Shown here: piece after piece, positions 1 through 8,676 of the stretch | Layout of the letters: each line of letters starts with the position of its first letter | How positions within the stretch are numbered: the stretch's first letter is position 1 | Assembly: GCA_964446495.1 (NCBI GenBank) | Contig: CAYUOY010000042.1 | Location: forward strand, 1-25,732 | DNA length: 25,732 nucleotides | Direction: 5' to 3' | From: JAADHU01 sp964446495 | Lineage (GTDB): Bacteria > Pseudomonadota > Gammaproteobacteria > Steroidobacterales > Woeseiaceae | The notes under the pieces: generated by a model | What the model was told of the DNA's origin: nothing | What the model saw: the letters and a program-made list of their open reading frames with translations, nothing else | Databases searched by the model: none | Position numbers and translations under genes: made by a program

Positions 1-27
1 TCCACTACTTCATTTCTTCGGGACAGC

Positions 28-2646
28 ATGACTGAATCGAGAGGCAGCGCCGTGCTCTATGGATGGCTGTCCGGTGCGCTTGAGGCCAGGGCAACGGTGA
101 TAACGTCAAGCAGGCGACTCGCCCGTGAATTGCGCGCGGAGCACGAAAGGCAACAGCTTGCTGCCGGCTGCACAGCCTGGAAGACACCGGATATTCAATT
201 TTGGCACGATTGGCTGGAGACATTGCGGCCGTCCTCCGACGGGCCGTCCTTAATCGATAACAATGCCAGCGCAGTCTTATGGGACCGATGTATGGCCGGG
301 CATCTAAGCGGCCCATTGCTCAGCGCAAAGAATCTGCGGCGGCAGGCACGGCGTGCCTGGAAGGTTCTATCCGAATGGCGTGTTTCGACCGCCGAGCTCG
401 CCCGCGAGGCACGAAGCCCGGATGAGCGTGCTTTTGCCGAGGCGGTACGGAGCTATAGCGACCGACTCGCCAAGGGCCACTGGATCGATGCCGAACAACT
501 GGCCGAAGCGGTCATCAGGGCATTGGGTGCAGGAAACGTGACCTTGCCGAGCCTGATTGTTTATGCCGGATTTGATCGAATATCTCCCCGTGCGGCAGAG
601 TTATTCGAGGGATTGGAGCAGGTTGGGTGTCGTGTAGTTGAAGCTGATCAGCATGAGATCGCGGCGACCTTGACAACGTCCTCGTTCGCCAACGTCGAGG
701 GCGAGCTGCGGGCGGCCGGTGACTGGGCCAGATCCCTTCTTTTTGAACATCCGGAATCGAGGATTGCCATCGTGGCGCCCGATCTCGAGACAGAATCGGC
801 CCGATATTCTCGCTTGATACGGGAGGGTCTTGCTCCCGGATGGCAGTGCGACAGCGCCGGTTTCGATCGAGCTGTCAATGTGTCGTATGGTCGTAACTTG
901 TCCGACTACCCAGCGATCCATTGCGCATTGCTCTGTCTGCGATGGACCCATCAGGGATTGACATCACGGGATGTGAGCCTGTTGTTGCGCAGTCCATTTC
1001 TCGGCGTGGGGGACACGGCAGGCCGGTGTGACCTTGAGTTACAACTCCGAAAGCTGCCTGATCGAAAGTGGACGGCGGCGGCGTTGAGTGAAGCGCTGGC
1101 CGAACAGACACAAGACCCTGCGGCCTTGCTGTGGCTGGCGAATGTTCGGCAGATCGCCGCGATGCAGACCCTGGCGGCACAGGAAAGCCGCCCGCTGAAT
1201 TGGGCCGGTCGCTTCGATGAGCTGTTGAGGGATATCGGCTGGCCCGGGGAAGGCCCTCTGCAAAGCGCCGAGTTTCAATTGATTAATCGCTGGCGCAGTC
1301 TTCTCAACGAATTTGCCGCACTGGAAGTTGTTATTCCTGGCATGACCTTCGCGGCTGCCTCGAATCACCTGGCAAGCCTGGCCAGGGAAGTAGTCTATCA
1401 AGCCGAGACAGGGCCCGGTCTTGTCAGCCTCCTGGGTAGCCTCGAGGCAGCAGGAATGGAATTTACGGACCTGTGGGTCATCGGTATGGACGCGAGCCGT
1501 TGGCCGTCAACCGGTCAGCCAATGGCGTTGGTGTCGCGGGCTCTGCAACGGCGCCATGGCATGCCTGATGCCAGCCCGCAGGACTCTCTGGATTATTCTC
1601 GCAGGGTGCTAAGGCGCCTGGCCAGTTCGGCCGCTGCCGTTCATTTCAGCTGGTCTCGTGTCGAACAGGACACGCCACAAACGCCCACTCCGTTGCTTGA
1701 TGAGTTTCCGCAGCGGCTAAATTGCGATCGCCATGATCCGAAATGGTATGCGGATGCTTTGCTCGGTCGCGCAGGCGTTTACGAGTTGAATGTCGATACC
1801 GTGCCCTCCGTTGATGATGTGGAGCGGGTGGCAGGCGGCGCCTATACCGTGCAGCAACAGACGATCGAGCCCTTTGCCGCATTCGCCTGTGGTCGGCTGG
1901 GTATCCGTGGTTTGAGGCATTTTGAAACGGGCCTCTCACCCAGCTTGCGTGGCATCCTGTTGCACGAGACTTTGTTTCAGTTACTCCGGGAAAAACCGTC
2001 ACAACAAGAAATCACCGCTTGGACAGAAGAGGAAATCAGGCAACGAATTTCGACGGCTATAAACGCCGGATTTGCGGATGCCTTGCAACATGCCGATGCC
2101 GTATTACGACGGCTTATCGCGATGGAGCGGACGCGGCTGCATGAGGTCGTTGGCCGCTTCCTGATAGCGGAACAATCTCGCTCGAGGTTCAGTATCGAGC
2201 GAGTCGAGGAGCGAATTGATTTCGAATTCGCCGGCGTGCAGTTGTCGCTGCGCGCGGATCGAATTGATCGCCTGGCGGATGACAGCCTGCTGGTCATCGA
2301 CTACAAAACCGGGCGCGTGAAAAACTTCCTGGGGCGTGACAAGAATCCGGTTGATTTGCAGCTGGTCGTCTATGCGGTGGCGCTGGATCAGGAGGTCGGC
2401 GGACTGGCATTGTTTAACATTGGTAGCCGCGCGATTGTATACAAGGGTGCCGGTGGCAGCGTGGACTGGCATTCGGTCGAAAAAGAAGAGTGGCGGGAAA
2501 TGTTGGCGCAATGGTCATTGTCGGTGAATGTGGCCATGGAGCAAATTGCTGCGGGCGATGTGCGGGTGAACTTGCAATTGAACACGGAACAAAGTCGACC
2601 GCTCAACGTATTGAGCCGCTCTGAGGAACTGAAACGTGCGCTCTGA
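28..2646 (+). CDS. AddB-like PD-(D/E)XK nuclease, probable DNA repair protein
   Basis: 872 aa. This is probably the nuclease and inactive-helicase partner of an AddAB/RecBCD-like complex that resects double-strand breaks. The N-terminus (about residues 18-60) resembles the opening of proteobacterial AddB-like repair proteins: a short strand, then SSRRLAREL, then a TPDIQFWHDWL segment. The C-terminal third carries a RecB-type nuclease fold with His646 in GILLHETL, acidic residues near RADRIDRL, and Asp758/Lys760 in the LVIDYKTG motif, followed by a QLVVYAVAL helix. I see no Walker A motif, as expected for AddB-like subunits. Only one cysteine lies at the start of the nuclease domain, so the four-Cys iron-sulphur clamp of Bacillus AddB seems absent. 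The start is the ATG at 28. The frame is open back to base 1, so an upstream start cannot be excluded, but the family N-terminus fits. The gene overlaps the next helicase gene by 11 bases, which implies co-translation. The family call is from motif recognition. Confidence 0.85.
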   Translation: MTESRGSAVLYGWLSGALEARATVITSSRRLARELRAEHERQQLAAGCTAWKTPDIQFWHDWLETLRPSSDGPSLIDNNASAVLWDRCMAGHLSGPLLSAKNLRRQARRAWKVLSEWRVSTAELAREARSPDERAFAEAVRSYSDRLAKGHWIDAEQLAEAVIRALGAGNVTLPSLIVYAGFDRISPRAAELFEGLEQVGCRVVEADQHEIAATLTTSSFANVEGELRAAGDWARSLLFEHPESRIAIVAPDLETESARYSRLIREGLAPGWQCDSAGFDRAVNVSYGRNLSDYPAIHCALLCLRWTHQGLTSRDVSLLLRSPFLGVGDTAGRCDLELQLRKLPDRKWTAAALSEALAEQTQDPAALLWLANVRQIAAMQTLAAQESRPLNWAGRFDELLRDIGWPGEGPLQSAEFQLINRWRSLLNEFAALEVVIPGMTFAAASNHLASLAREVVYQAETGPGLVSLLGSLEAAGMEFTDLWVIGMDASRWPSTGQPMALVSRALQRRHGMPDASPQDSLDYSRRVLRRLASSAAAVHFSWSRVEQDTPQTPTPLLDEFPQRLNCDRHDPKWYADALLGRAGVYELNVDTVPSVDDVERVAGGAYTVQQQTIEPFAAFACGRLGIRGLRHFETGLSPSLRGILLHETLFQLLREKPSQQEITAWTEEEIRQRISTAINAGFADALQHADAVLRRLIAMERTRLHEVVGRFLIAEQSRSRFSIERVEERIDFEFAGVQLSLRADRIDRLADDSLLVIDYKTGRVKNFLGRDKNPVDLQLVVYAVALDQEVGGLALFNIGSRAIVYKGAGGSVDWHSVEKEEWREMLAQWSLSVNVAMEQIAAGDVRVNLQLNTEQSRPLNVLSRSEELKRAL

Positions 2647-5600
2647 CGAGCAGCTAACCGCTGACGATTTCCGCGCAAGAGCGGAGGCGCTGGACATATC
2701 CCGCTCCTTTATTGTGCAGGCACCGGCAGGCTCTGGTAAGACGGAGCTGCTGATTCAACGCTACCTGCGGCTTCTTGCCGTCGTTGAGCACCCGGAGGAG
2801 GTGCTCGCAATTACCTTTACGCGCAAGGCGGCGAGAGAGATGCAGCAGCGTGTAAGCAGGGCCTTGCAACAGGCGCACGCCGGCGTGGTTCCCCAACATG
2901 ATCACGAGAAAACAACACTCAGGGCCGCTAGCGCTGTGCTCGAAAAGGATGCCGAGTCGGGCTGGCAGTTGATCGAGTCTCCGGGTCGCATGCGCATCCA
3001 GACGCTGGATGCATTGTGCGCAGGCATCGCACGATTGTTGCCATTGAGCTCGGGCATGGGCGGTATCGCCAGGACGATCGCCGATGCAGAAGCCAGAACG
3101 ATTTACCGCTCAGCCGCTGTGGCCACGCTTGACTGGTTGCTGGGCGATGACGAGAGGAATGCGGCCGTCGAAAACGTATTGGGCCACCTGGATAACAATA
3201 CCGGGACCTATATCGCGTACATCTCACGCATGCTGGAGAGCCGCGATCAATGGCTCGACATTACCGGCAGTGGTCAGGTAACCGATTCTGACGCGGTGAG
3301 GCGGCAGCTGGAAGAGAGTCTCGCCGATGTGGTGCAGGAACATCTGCAACTGACCTGTGACCAATTGAGGCGAAGCGATTTCAGCGAGTTACCGGTGTTG
3401 GTCGCTTATGCGGGCGCAAGTTTGTGTGCAGGCGGCAAGGAAGATCACATTGCGGCGGTGCTGGCCGATGTAACATCGCTTCCAGACGGGTCGACAGACA
3501 AGCTGCCTTACTGGCGCGGCATTGCAGAATTGTTGCTGACAAAAAGTGGCGGGTGGCGCAAGACCGTCACTCGTAACCAGGGATTTCCGACCGGGGATGA
3601 TGGCCAGAAGAAGGACTGGTTACAACTCATTGCCGCACTGTCGGGCGATTCGACATTACGCGAATTGTTGAATCGCGTCCGCCTTCTGCCCGAACCTCGT
3701 TACGAGGATCAGCAATGGAATGTCCTGCTGGCGCTATTGCAGTTATTGCCTCTGACCGTCATGGAACTCAAGCGACTTTTCAGTGATCTCGGTGTGGTCG
3801 ATCATGTTGAAGTTGCTCAGGCCGCCGAGTCGGCGCTGGGCGACCCGGATGATCCAGGCGATGTTGCATTGATGCTGGATTACAAAATTCGACACTTGTT
3901 GCTGGATGAAATGCAGGACACGTCCATCGGACAGTATCGGTTGCTGGAACGACTGACGGCCGGTTGGGAGCCTGGCGATGGCAGAACGCTGTTTTGCGTT
4001 GGCGATCCCATGCAGTCTATTTACCGGTTTCGTAACGCGGAGGTCGGGCAGTTTGTTTTAGCCAGAGAAAACGGAGTGAGCGGACTGCCACTTGAGTCAT
4101 TGACGCTGCGGCAAAATTTTCGCTCCGGTGAACACCTCGTACACTGGTTCAATACCGTATTCGAGCAGGTCCTGCCAGATCGGGATGATATCGCATCCGG
4201 TGCGATCAGTTATTCGCAGTCCGTGCCGGTTGCCAGCTTGAGCGATCGCGGCGAATGTCATGTGCACCCCCTGTTCGATGCGAGTTCGGTCGATGAGTCT
4301 GCAACAACGACTCAGATCATCGCGACCAGTCTTGCGGAGCCTGCCGACCAGAATGTGGTGGTGCTGGTTCGTAGCCGCACTCAGTTGCGCATTCTGCTGG
4401 CCGAATTGCGGCGAGCATCGATTGATTATCACGCAGTGGAAATCGATCGCCTGACCGACTTGCCCGAGATCATCGATCTCCTCGCGCTAACCCGGGCATT
4501 TTGTCACCTGGCCGACCGAACGGCGTGGCTCGGATTGTTGCGCGGCCCGCTGGTTGGTTTGACGTGGACCGACCTGCACACGCTGGTTCGCGATACTCGT
4601 GGCGAATCGGTTTTTAGCCTGCTACAGGATTCAAGCCATGTAGCCGCCCTGACGGTCGAGGCCCAGGAATTACTTGCGAAATTCATGCCCGTCGTAATGC
4701 GAAGCTTCAGTGTGAATCGAGTCCAGTCATTACGATTACGAATCGAACAAGCCTGGTATCAACTGGGCGGTCCCGGTCACCTTCAGGAACGAGAGCAACT
4801 CGACAATGTATGCCGCTACCTCGACGTGCTGGACAAGATTGAAACGGCGGGAACTTTGTCGGATCCTTCAGAGCTCGAACAACGCCTTGATGAGGAGCGC
4901 GTATCCAGCGAGGCGAACGAGCACTGTCGCCTGCAGGTAATGACCATTCATAAGGCCAAAGGACTCGAGTTTGATCATGTCATTTTGCCATCGCTTGGAC
5001 GCGCAACCAGCGGCAGCAGCAAGGCAGTTTTGAGTTGGCTCAATTTGCCTGGGGACGCGGGTAGCAGCGATATGATCATCAGCCCGGTCGGGCCGTCGGC
5101 CGAACTCGAGAACGATCTCCTGCATCAGTATATCGAAGCCCGATTGCAAGAGAGCAACCGCATGGAGCTGGACAGACTGTTGTATGTCGCTTGCACACGG
5201 GCTCGCAAATCCCTGCATCTTATCGGTCACGTGAACACTGGCAATGAGGGTCAGGAGATGCGTCCACCGCATTCGGGCAGTCTCCTGCAACGACTCTGGC
5301 CTGCTGTGGAATCTATTTATACACGGGCGTTCGAGCAATATGGCAGGCAGGAGCCTCTACCCGCTGATGAGTCCAGCAAAAAGTTCGCGATCCCACCATT
5401 GAAGCGCGCGGCGAGCGACTGGCAAATGCCCGCGCCACCGGAGCTACCGCCACAATGGACTGTCGGTGAAACTTCGCAACAGGCGGATGAGCACGCCGTG
5501 GAATTTTACTGGGTCGGCACGGCGGCAAGGCATGCCGGAACCATTGTGCATCGATGGTTGCAGCGTTTCGTGAACGCAATGCAACCCATGGATGCCCGCC

Positions 5601-6034
5601 AGCTCGCTGGTCTGGAGTCGATGACACGGCAGTGGGCCAGTGATCTTCGCGTCGCCAGCGAAGATATTGAGTTCGTTTGTAAACGCGTGCACAGCGCGTT
5701 GGCAGGGGTCCTGGAAGATCCACAGGGAAACTGGATTCTGAGCGGCGAGGGGCATGCGGAGCTTGGATTGACCGGCCTATGGAATGACGGTGTGGTGTCG
5801 ATTGTTATCGATCGTGTGCGCATCGATGCAGAAGGCACGCACTGGATTATCGATTACAAGACATCGATGCATGAAGGCGGCAACCTTGAAGAGTTCCTGC
5901 GCCACGAAGCGGAGCGTTATCGGCCACAATTGCAGAAATATGGCGCCATCTATTCGCACTACGCGAACGTACCGGTCAGGGTGGCGTTGTATTTTCCATT
6001 GCTACAAAAATTTCGAGAAATCGAATTGAGTTGA
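2636..6034 (+). CDS. AddA-like UvrD/Rep superfamily 1 helicase-nuclease
   Basis: 1132 aa. An ATP-dependent 3'-5' DNA helicase with a C-terminal nuclease, probably the motor subunit of a double-strand-break repair complex with the upstream gene. All superfamily 1 motifs are visible: Walker A APAGSGKT (residues 29-36), motif Ia TFTRKAAREM, motif II LLLDEMQDTS, motif III VGDPMQSIYRFR, motif IV LRQNFRSGE, motif V MTIHKAKGLEFDHV and motif VI LLYVACTRARKSL. The nuclease domain has His972 (GTIVHRWLQ) and Asp1073/Lys1075 in WIIDYKTS, then a QLQKYGAIY helix. Domain order and length match AddA-type proteins rather than plain UvrD (about 720 aa). The start is GTG at 2636, inside the last codons of the upstream gene. 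The gene ends just before a short inverted-repeat element and converges on the type II secretion operon. No clear intrinsic terminator follows. Naming it addA would be over-precise. Confidence 0.88.
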   Translation: MRSDEQLTADDFRARAEALDISRSFIVQAPAGSGKTELLIQRYLRLLAVVEHPEEVLAITFTRKAAREMQQRVSRALQQAHAGVVPQHDHEKTTLRAASAVLEKDAESGWQLIESPGRMRIQTLDALCAGIARLLPLSSGMGGIARTIADAEARTIYRSAAVATLDWLLGDDERNAAVENVLGHLDNNTGTYIAYISRMLESRDQWLDITGSGQVTDSDAVRRQLEESLADVVQEHLQLTCDQLRRSDFSELPVLVAYAGASLCAGGKEDHIAAVLADVTSLPDGSTDKLPYWRGIAELLLTKSGGWRKTVTRNQGFPTGDDGQKKDWLQLIAALSGDSTLRELLNRVRLLPEPRYEDQQWNVLLALLQLLPLTVMELKRLFSDLGVVDHVEVAQAAESALGDPDDPGDVALMLDYKIRHLLLDEMQDTSIGQYRLLERLTAGWEPGDGRTLFCVGDPMQSIYRFRNAEVGQFVLARENGVSGLPLESLTLRQNFRSGEHLVHWFNTVFEQVLPDRDDIASGAISYSQSVPVASLSDRGECHVHPLFDASSVDESATTTQIIATSLAEPADQNVVVLVRSRTQLRILLAELRRASIDYHAVEIDRLTDLPEIIDLLALTRAFCHLADRTAWLGLLRGPLVGLTWTDLHTLVRDTRGESVFSLLQDSSHVAALTVEAQELLAKFMPVVMRSFSVNRVQSLRLRIEQAWYQLGGPGHLQEREQLDNVCRYLDVLDKIETAGTLSDPSELEQRLDEERVSSEANEHCRLQVMTIHKAKGLEFDHVILPSLGRATSGSSKAVLSWLNLPGDAGSSDMIISPVGPSAELENDLLHQYIEARLQESNRMELDRLLYVACTRARKSLHLIGHVNTGNEGQEMRPPHSGSLLQRLWPAVESIYTRAFEQYGRQEPLPADESSKKFAIPPLKRAASDWQMPAPPELPPQWTVGETSQQADEHAVEFYWVGTAARHAGTIVHRWLQRFVNAMQPMDARQLAGLESMTRQWASDLRVASEDIEFVCKRVHSALAGVLEDPQGNWILSGEGHAELGLTGLWNDGVVSIVIDRVRIDAEGTHWIIDYKTSMHEGGNLEEFLRHEAERYRPQLQKYGAIYSHYANVPVRVALYFPLLQKFREIELS

Positions 6035-6079
6035 TTTTGGATTCGGCAGTTTGGGCCAGAAACCTCTGGTCCGAGCTAG

Positions 6080-6152
6080 TAGCCTGTTGAAAAACTCTGA
6101 TTTTTCGAATTGCGGTATTGAAAATACCATGGATGGTTTTTTCAACAGACGG
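6080..6152. mobile_element. MITE-like inverted-repeat element flanked by CTAG direct repeats
   Basis: A 73-bp non-coding insert bounded by imperfect terminal inverted repeats. The left end is TAGCCTGTTGAAAAAC (6080-6095). The right end, read on the - strand, is CCGTCTGTTGAAAAAAC (6152-6136). They share an 11-bp perfect core, CTGTTGAAAAA (6084-6094), whose complement lies at 6138-6148. CTAG occurs immediately outside both ends (6076-6079 and 6153-6156; GCTAG on both sides if one base more is counted), which looks like a target-site duplication. A second, small hairpin, GGTATT-gaa-AATACC, sits inside (6114-6128). The right CTAG contains the stop codon of gspN. The element could double as a transcription barrier between the two converging genes, although no T-run follows a GC-rich stem. 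Which transposase family could mobilise it is not known from this window. Confidence 0.55.
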
Positions 6153-6893
6153 CTAGAGTTGTCCTTCAAACCGGAACTCACGCTGCCCGCGCTGGTTTGG
6201 CGAGCCGAGGAATCGCAGTTGCTCAATGACCTCGGGAGGAGTGGTCTGTGTCGGGGCAATGAGACCGATCAATGAATAGACGCCCTCTGGCGAAATTCGC
6301 AGCGTACCCGCCAGATCAAACATTCCGGCCTTATCTTCAATGCTGGCAAGAATGCCCTCACTGGTCGTGCTGAATTCAATCCGAAAGTCACCGACGACGC
6401 CCGGCGAAAGCCCGCGAACAGACAGGTTCCCAATCTCAGCGACCCCATCTGCAATGACCGGCAGACCGTCAACAATATTCAGTGTCGAAAACTGCAGGCT
6501 GATTCGTCCATCCAGCCCCGGTGTCTGGACAAATTCCTGCAGGAGGCTGATGGGGATCGCACCGTCCACATTCCTGAACTCGATGGAATTACCGAAGCCG
6601 GCATAGATATCGCTTTCGAGGAATCCACCAGCCGGATCCAGCTGTGTCGCAAATGCCAGCTTTCCGGTCAACAACGCCAGTGGCTTGATGGACCAGCGCA
6701 GGTTGCGAATATAAAGATCAGCGGCCTGCGCCTCGCTCGCGGCACCTTTCCAGAGTGTTCCGCTAATACCCGCCAGGCGAAGCTCGGGCGGCGCAAACCA
6801 TTGGTAAGCAACCCGGGCAGGGAAGCCGGTCAACAGTCCCAAAAACAACACCGCGACACCAATGGCGAGTAGCCTTTTCATACCGGATTGCAT
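6153..6893 (-). CDS. gspN: Type II secretion system protein N
   Basis: 246 aa. GspN is an accessory inner-membrane and periplasmic component of some type II secretion systems, related to the periplasmic homology region of GspC. One N-terminal transmembrane segment (about residues 6-26, LLAIGVAVLFLGLLTGFPA) is followed by a periplasmic domain. Typical features are VAYQWFAPPELRLAGISGTLWKGAA and a conserved LRWSIKPLALLTGKL stretch, both frequent in this family. The start codon overlaps the gspM stop by one base (TAATG), which indicates translational coupling as the last gene of the operon. The C-terminus ends FRFEGQL, and its TAG stop falls in the CTAG repeat bordering the MITE-like element, so the last residue or stop may have been shaped by that insertion. 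Length is normal for the family. The identification rests on sequence pattern plus operon position. Confidence 0.85.
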   Translation of the reverse strand: MQSGMKRLLAIGVAVLFLGLLTGFPARVAYQWFAPPELRLAGISGTLWKGAASEAQAADLYIRNLRWSIKPLALLTGKLAFATQLDPAGGFLESDIYAGFGNSIEFRNVDGAIPISLLQEFVQTPGLDGRISLQFSTLNIVDGLPVIADGVAEIGNLSVRGLSPGVVGDFRIEFSTTSEGILASIEDKAGMFDLAGTLRISPEGVYSLIGLIAPTQTTPPEVIEQLRFLGSPNQRGQREFRFEGQL

Positions 6894-7375
6894 TATCGCT
6901 CCAGCGTCAGGCTCGCGTTAACCCGACCCTGAGCATCTTGTACCGGTACGGAAAAACTCCCCGAAATAACCTGCAATCCATAGCGGCCCCCGAGATCACC
7001 CAGCCAAAGAACCAGGTCGTCAAAGGGCGCGTCTTCGAATTCAATGCGAATACCATTTTGTCGTGTTGGCTGGCTGCGTTGCAATGCATAGTACAAGCCA
7101 TGCTCACGCAGCGTCGTATCGACAATTACGACCAGCGACTGATTGCCGCCGGCTACGACGGCTGGCGTCCCGTCTGAACTGCCAAGTGTCGCTTTGATGG
7201 GCTTCAGTTCGGCGATGGACCGTTCGAGTGCACTGATATTACGAGCCAGTTTGGCTTGCCCCCGGTCCAACGGCGTCCAGATAACGTAGTAGAACAGGGC
7301 GCATACCACCACAAGTGCACCCAACATGACGAACAGTCGTTCGCGGATTTCCAACGCGTCAAACCAGTTCTTCAT
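6893..7375 (-). CDS. gspM: Type II secretion system protein M
   Basis: 160 aa. GspM is a bitopic inner-membrane protein of the type II secretion assembly platform that pairs with GspL. A short cytosolic N-terminus (MKNWFDALEIRERLFV) precedes a transmembrane helix (about residues 15-34, LGALVVVCALFYYVIW). A periplasmic coiled-coil segment follows (LARNISALERSIAELK), then a small ferredoxin-like domain with a FEDAPFDDLVLWLGDL stretch typical of GspM. The ATG overlaps the gspL stop by 4 bases, and the stop overlaps the gspN start by 1 base. Length fits the family (about 150-170 aa). Confidence 0.92.
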   Translation of the reverse strand: MKNWFDALEIRERLFVMLGALVVVCALFYYVIWTPLDRGQAKLARNISALERSIAELKPIKATLGSSDGTPAVVAGGNQSLVVIVDTTLREHGLYYALQRSQPTRQNGIRIEFEDAPFDDLVLWLGDLGGRYGLQVISGSFSVPVQDAQGRVNASLTLER

Positions 7376-8658
7376 GCTCCGCTGGCCTGTATTTGAATGC
7401 GACTGTTCACAGTTTCTCCATCCTGATCCGTCGACAATATTTTCGCGCTAAATGCACCGTTTGCATCGATGATTTGTCGAATGCTGTCGAGGACCGCGAC
7501 GCTTGGTGCCGACAGTCGAATGTCGACCACGCCGGCGCGGTAGCTGATGGCTTCAATATGTGCCGCTTGATTGTCCAGCATGGCACGACTTAATTGGTGC
7601 AATGATTCCAGTAGCAATTCCGGCGCATCGCTGTTACCCGAGCGCGAGCGAAGCGAGGACACGGCGGCGACGGGATCACGCACCTCTGTAGCACCCGGTA
7701 CAATCTGCTGATACTCCTGCAGAAACTTTTCCTGCAGCTGTACTTCCAGCTTGCTCATTTGATAGTAGTTGACGGACTTTGCGGCCATCAATGTTCCGGT
7801 CAACACGAGCAATAATATTGCCGCATATTTCCACGGCCGGAACATGCTGGCGTATTCGGTCCTGGCGCCAAATTCGCCCTGCAATAAATTGACACCAGCA
7901 CCGGCGCCAACCGTTACGGCCAGACGCGGCAAAATACCATCCGGTAACACCTTGATGTCCAGGCTGTCGAAATCATGGCGTATGCCAATCCATTCGCGTG
8001 CATACGTGTCGTCTTCGCCCGGTTCGCAATAGACAAGGACGTGACGCGATACGCTGGTGACTGGCCCGGCGTCCTCGGCCTCCTCGGCGTCGACGGAGGC
8101 CTGACCCGTATCGAGTGCGCCGATACAATCAAGCGCATCGGCAGGGCCAAGGTCCTGCAAAACCAACTCAATATCATTGCCGTCATTGATGAAGATCTGA
8201 TTCTCGGCGAGCAACAGACTGATGGTACCGGGTATGCGTGCCAGCCCCTGATTGTCGGCGATAATTGACACAGGAGCGATGCCGGCGTCAGTCAGCGCCT
8301 CTATCCAGGCGTTCATCTTCTCCCGACGAACCACGGATGCCGGAATTTTTTGACTGTCACGCCTCGCTCCAGCAGCGAAATGCAGATTCTCAACGTCGTC
8401 GGCAAGAAATTCTTCAAGCGCAAAGGGGAGGGCCGCCTGAATCCGTGCATTCGATTTCAGCGGGATTTCCACCGTGGTCGTCAAGACGTCGACAGCGGGG
8501 ACCAGAGCGATCACTTTGCGCTCGCCGATATCGTTCGCAGCATCGGGCAAGGACCCACTGGCGGGCGATCCCAGACGGGCACCGCTGTCGTCAACCGCGA
8601 TCCACTGCACCGGCGCATCGGCATTCCGGCCCAGTCTTATGACGAGGTATTCAGCCAC
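7372..8658 (-). CDS. gspL: Type II secretion system protein L
   Basis: 428 aa. GspL links the cytosolic secretion ATPase GspE to the inner-membrane platform. The cytosolic actin-like domain covers about residues 1-270. It begins EYLVIRLG and includes a PALPFALEEFLADDVENLHFA-type stretch (near residues 75-95) that is highly characteristic of GspL. A transmembrane helix follows at about 275-292 (YAAILLLVLTGTLMAAKS). A periplasmic ferredoxin-like domain then precedes the C-terminal RIQIQAS strand. An acidic insertion near residues 190-205 (DAEEAEDAG) looks like a flexible linker. The start is GTG at 8658, 18 bases after the gspK stop. The partner gspE is not in the window. Confidence 0.93.
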   Translation of the reverse strand: MAEYLVIRLGRNADAPVQWIAVDDSGARLGSPASGSLPDAANDIGERKVIALVPAVDVLTTTVEIPLKSNARIQAALPFALEEFLADDVENLHFAAGARRDSQKIPASVVRREKMNAWIEALTDAGIAPVSIIADNQGLARIPGTISLLLAENQIFINDGNDIELVLQDLGPADALDCIGALDTGQASVDAEEAEDAGPVTSVSRHVLVYCEPGEDDTYAREWIGIRHDFDSLDIKVLPDGILPRLAVTVGAGAGVNLLQGEFGARTEYASMFRPWKYAAILLLVLTGTLMAAKSVNYYQMSKLEVQLQEKFLQEYQQIVPGATEVRDPVAAVSSLRSRSGNSDAPELLLESLHQLSRAMLDNQAAHIEAISYRAGVVDIRLSAPSVAVLDSIRQIIDANGAFSAKILSTDQDGETVNSRIQIQASGA

Positions 8659-8676
8659 GATTCAAAACATCCAGCA

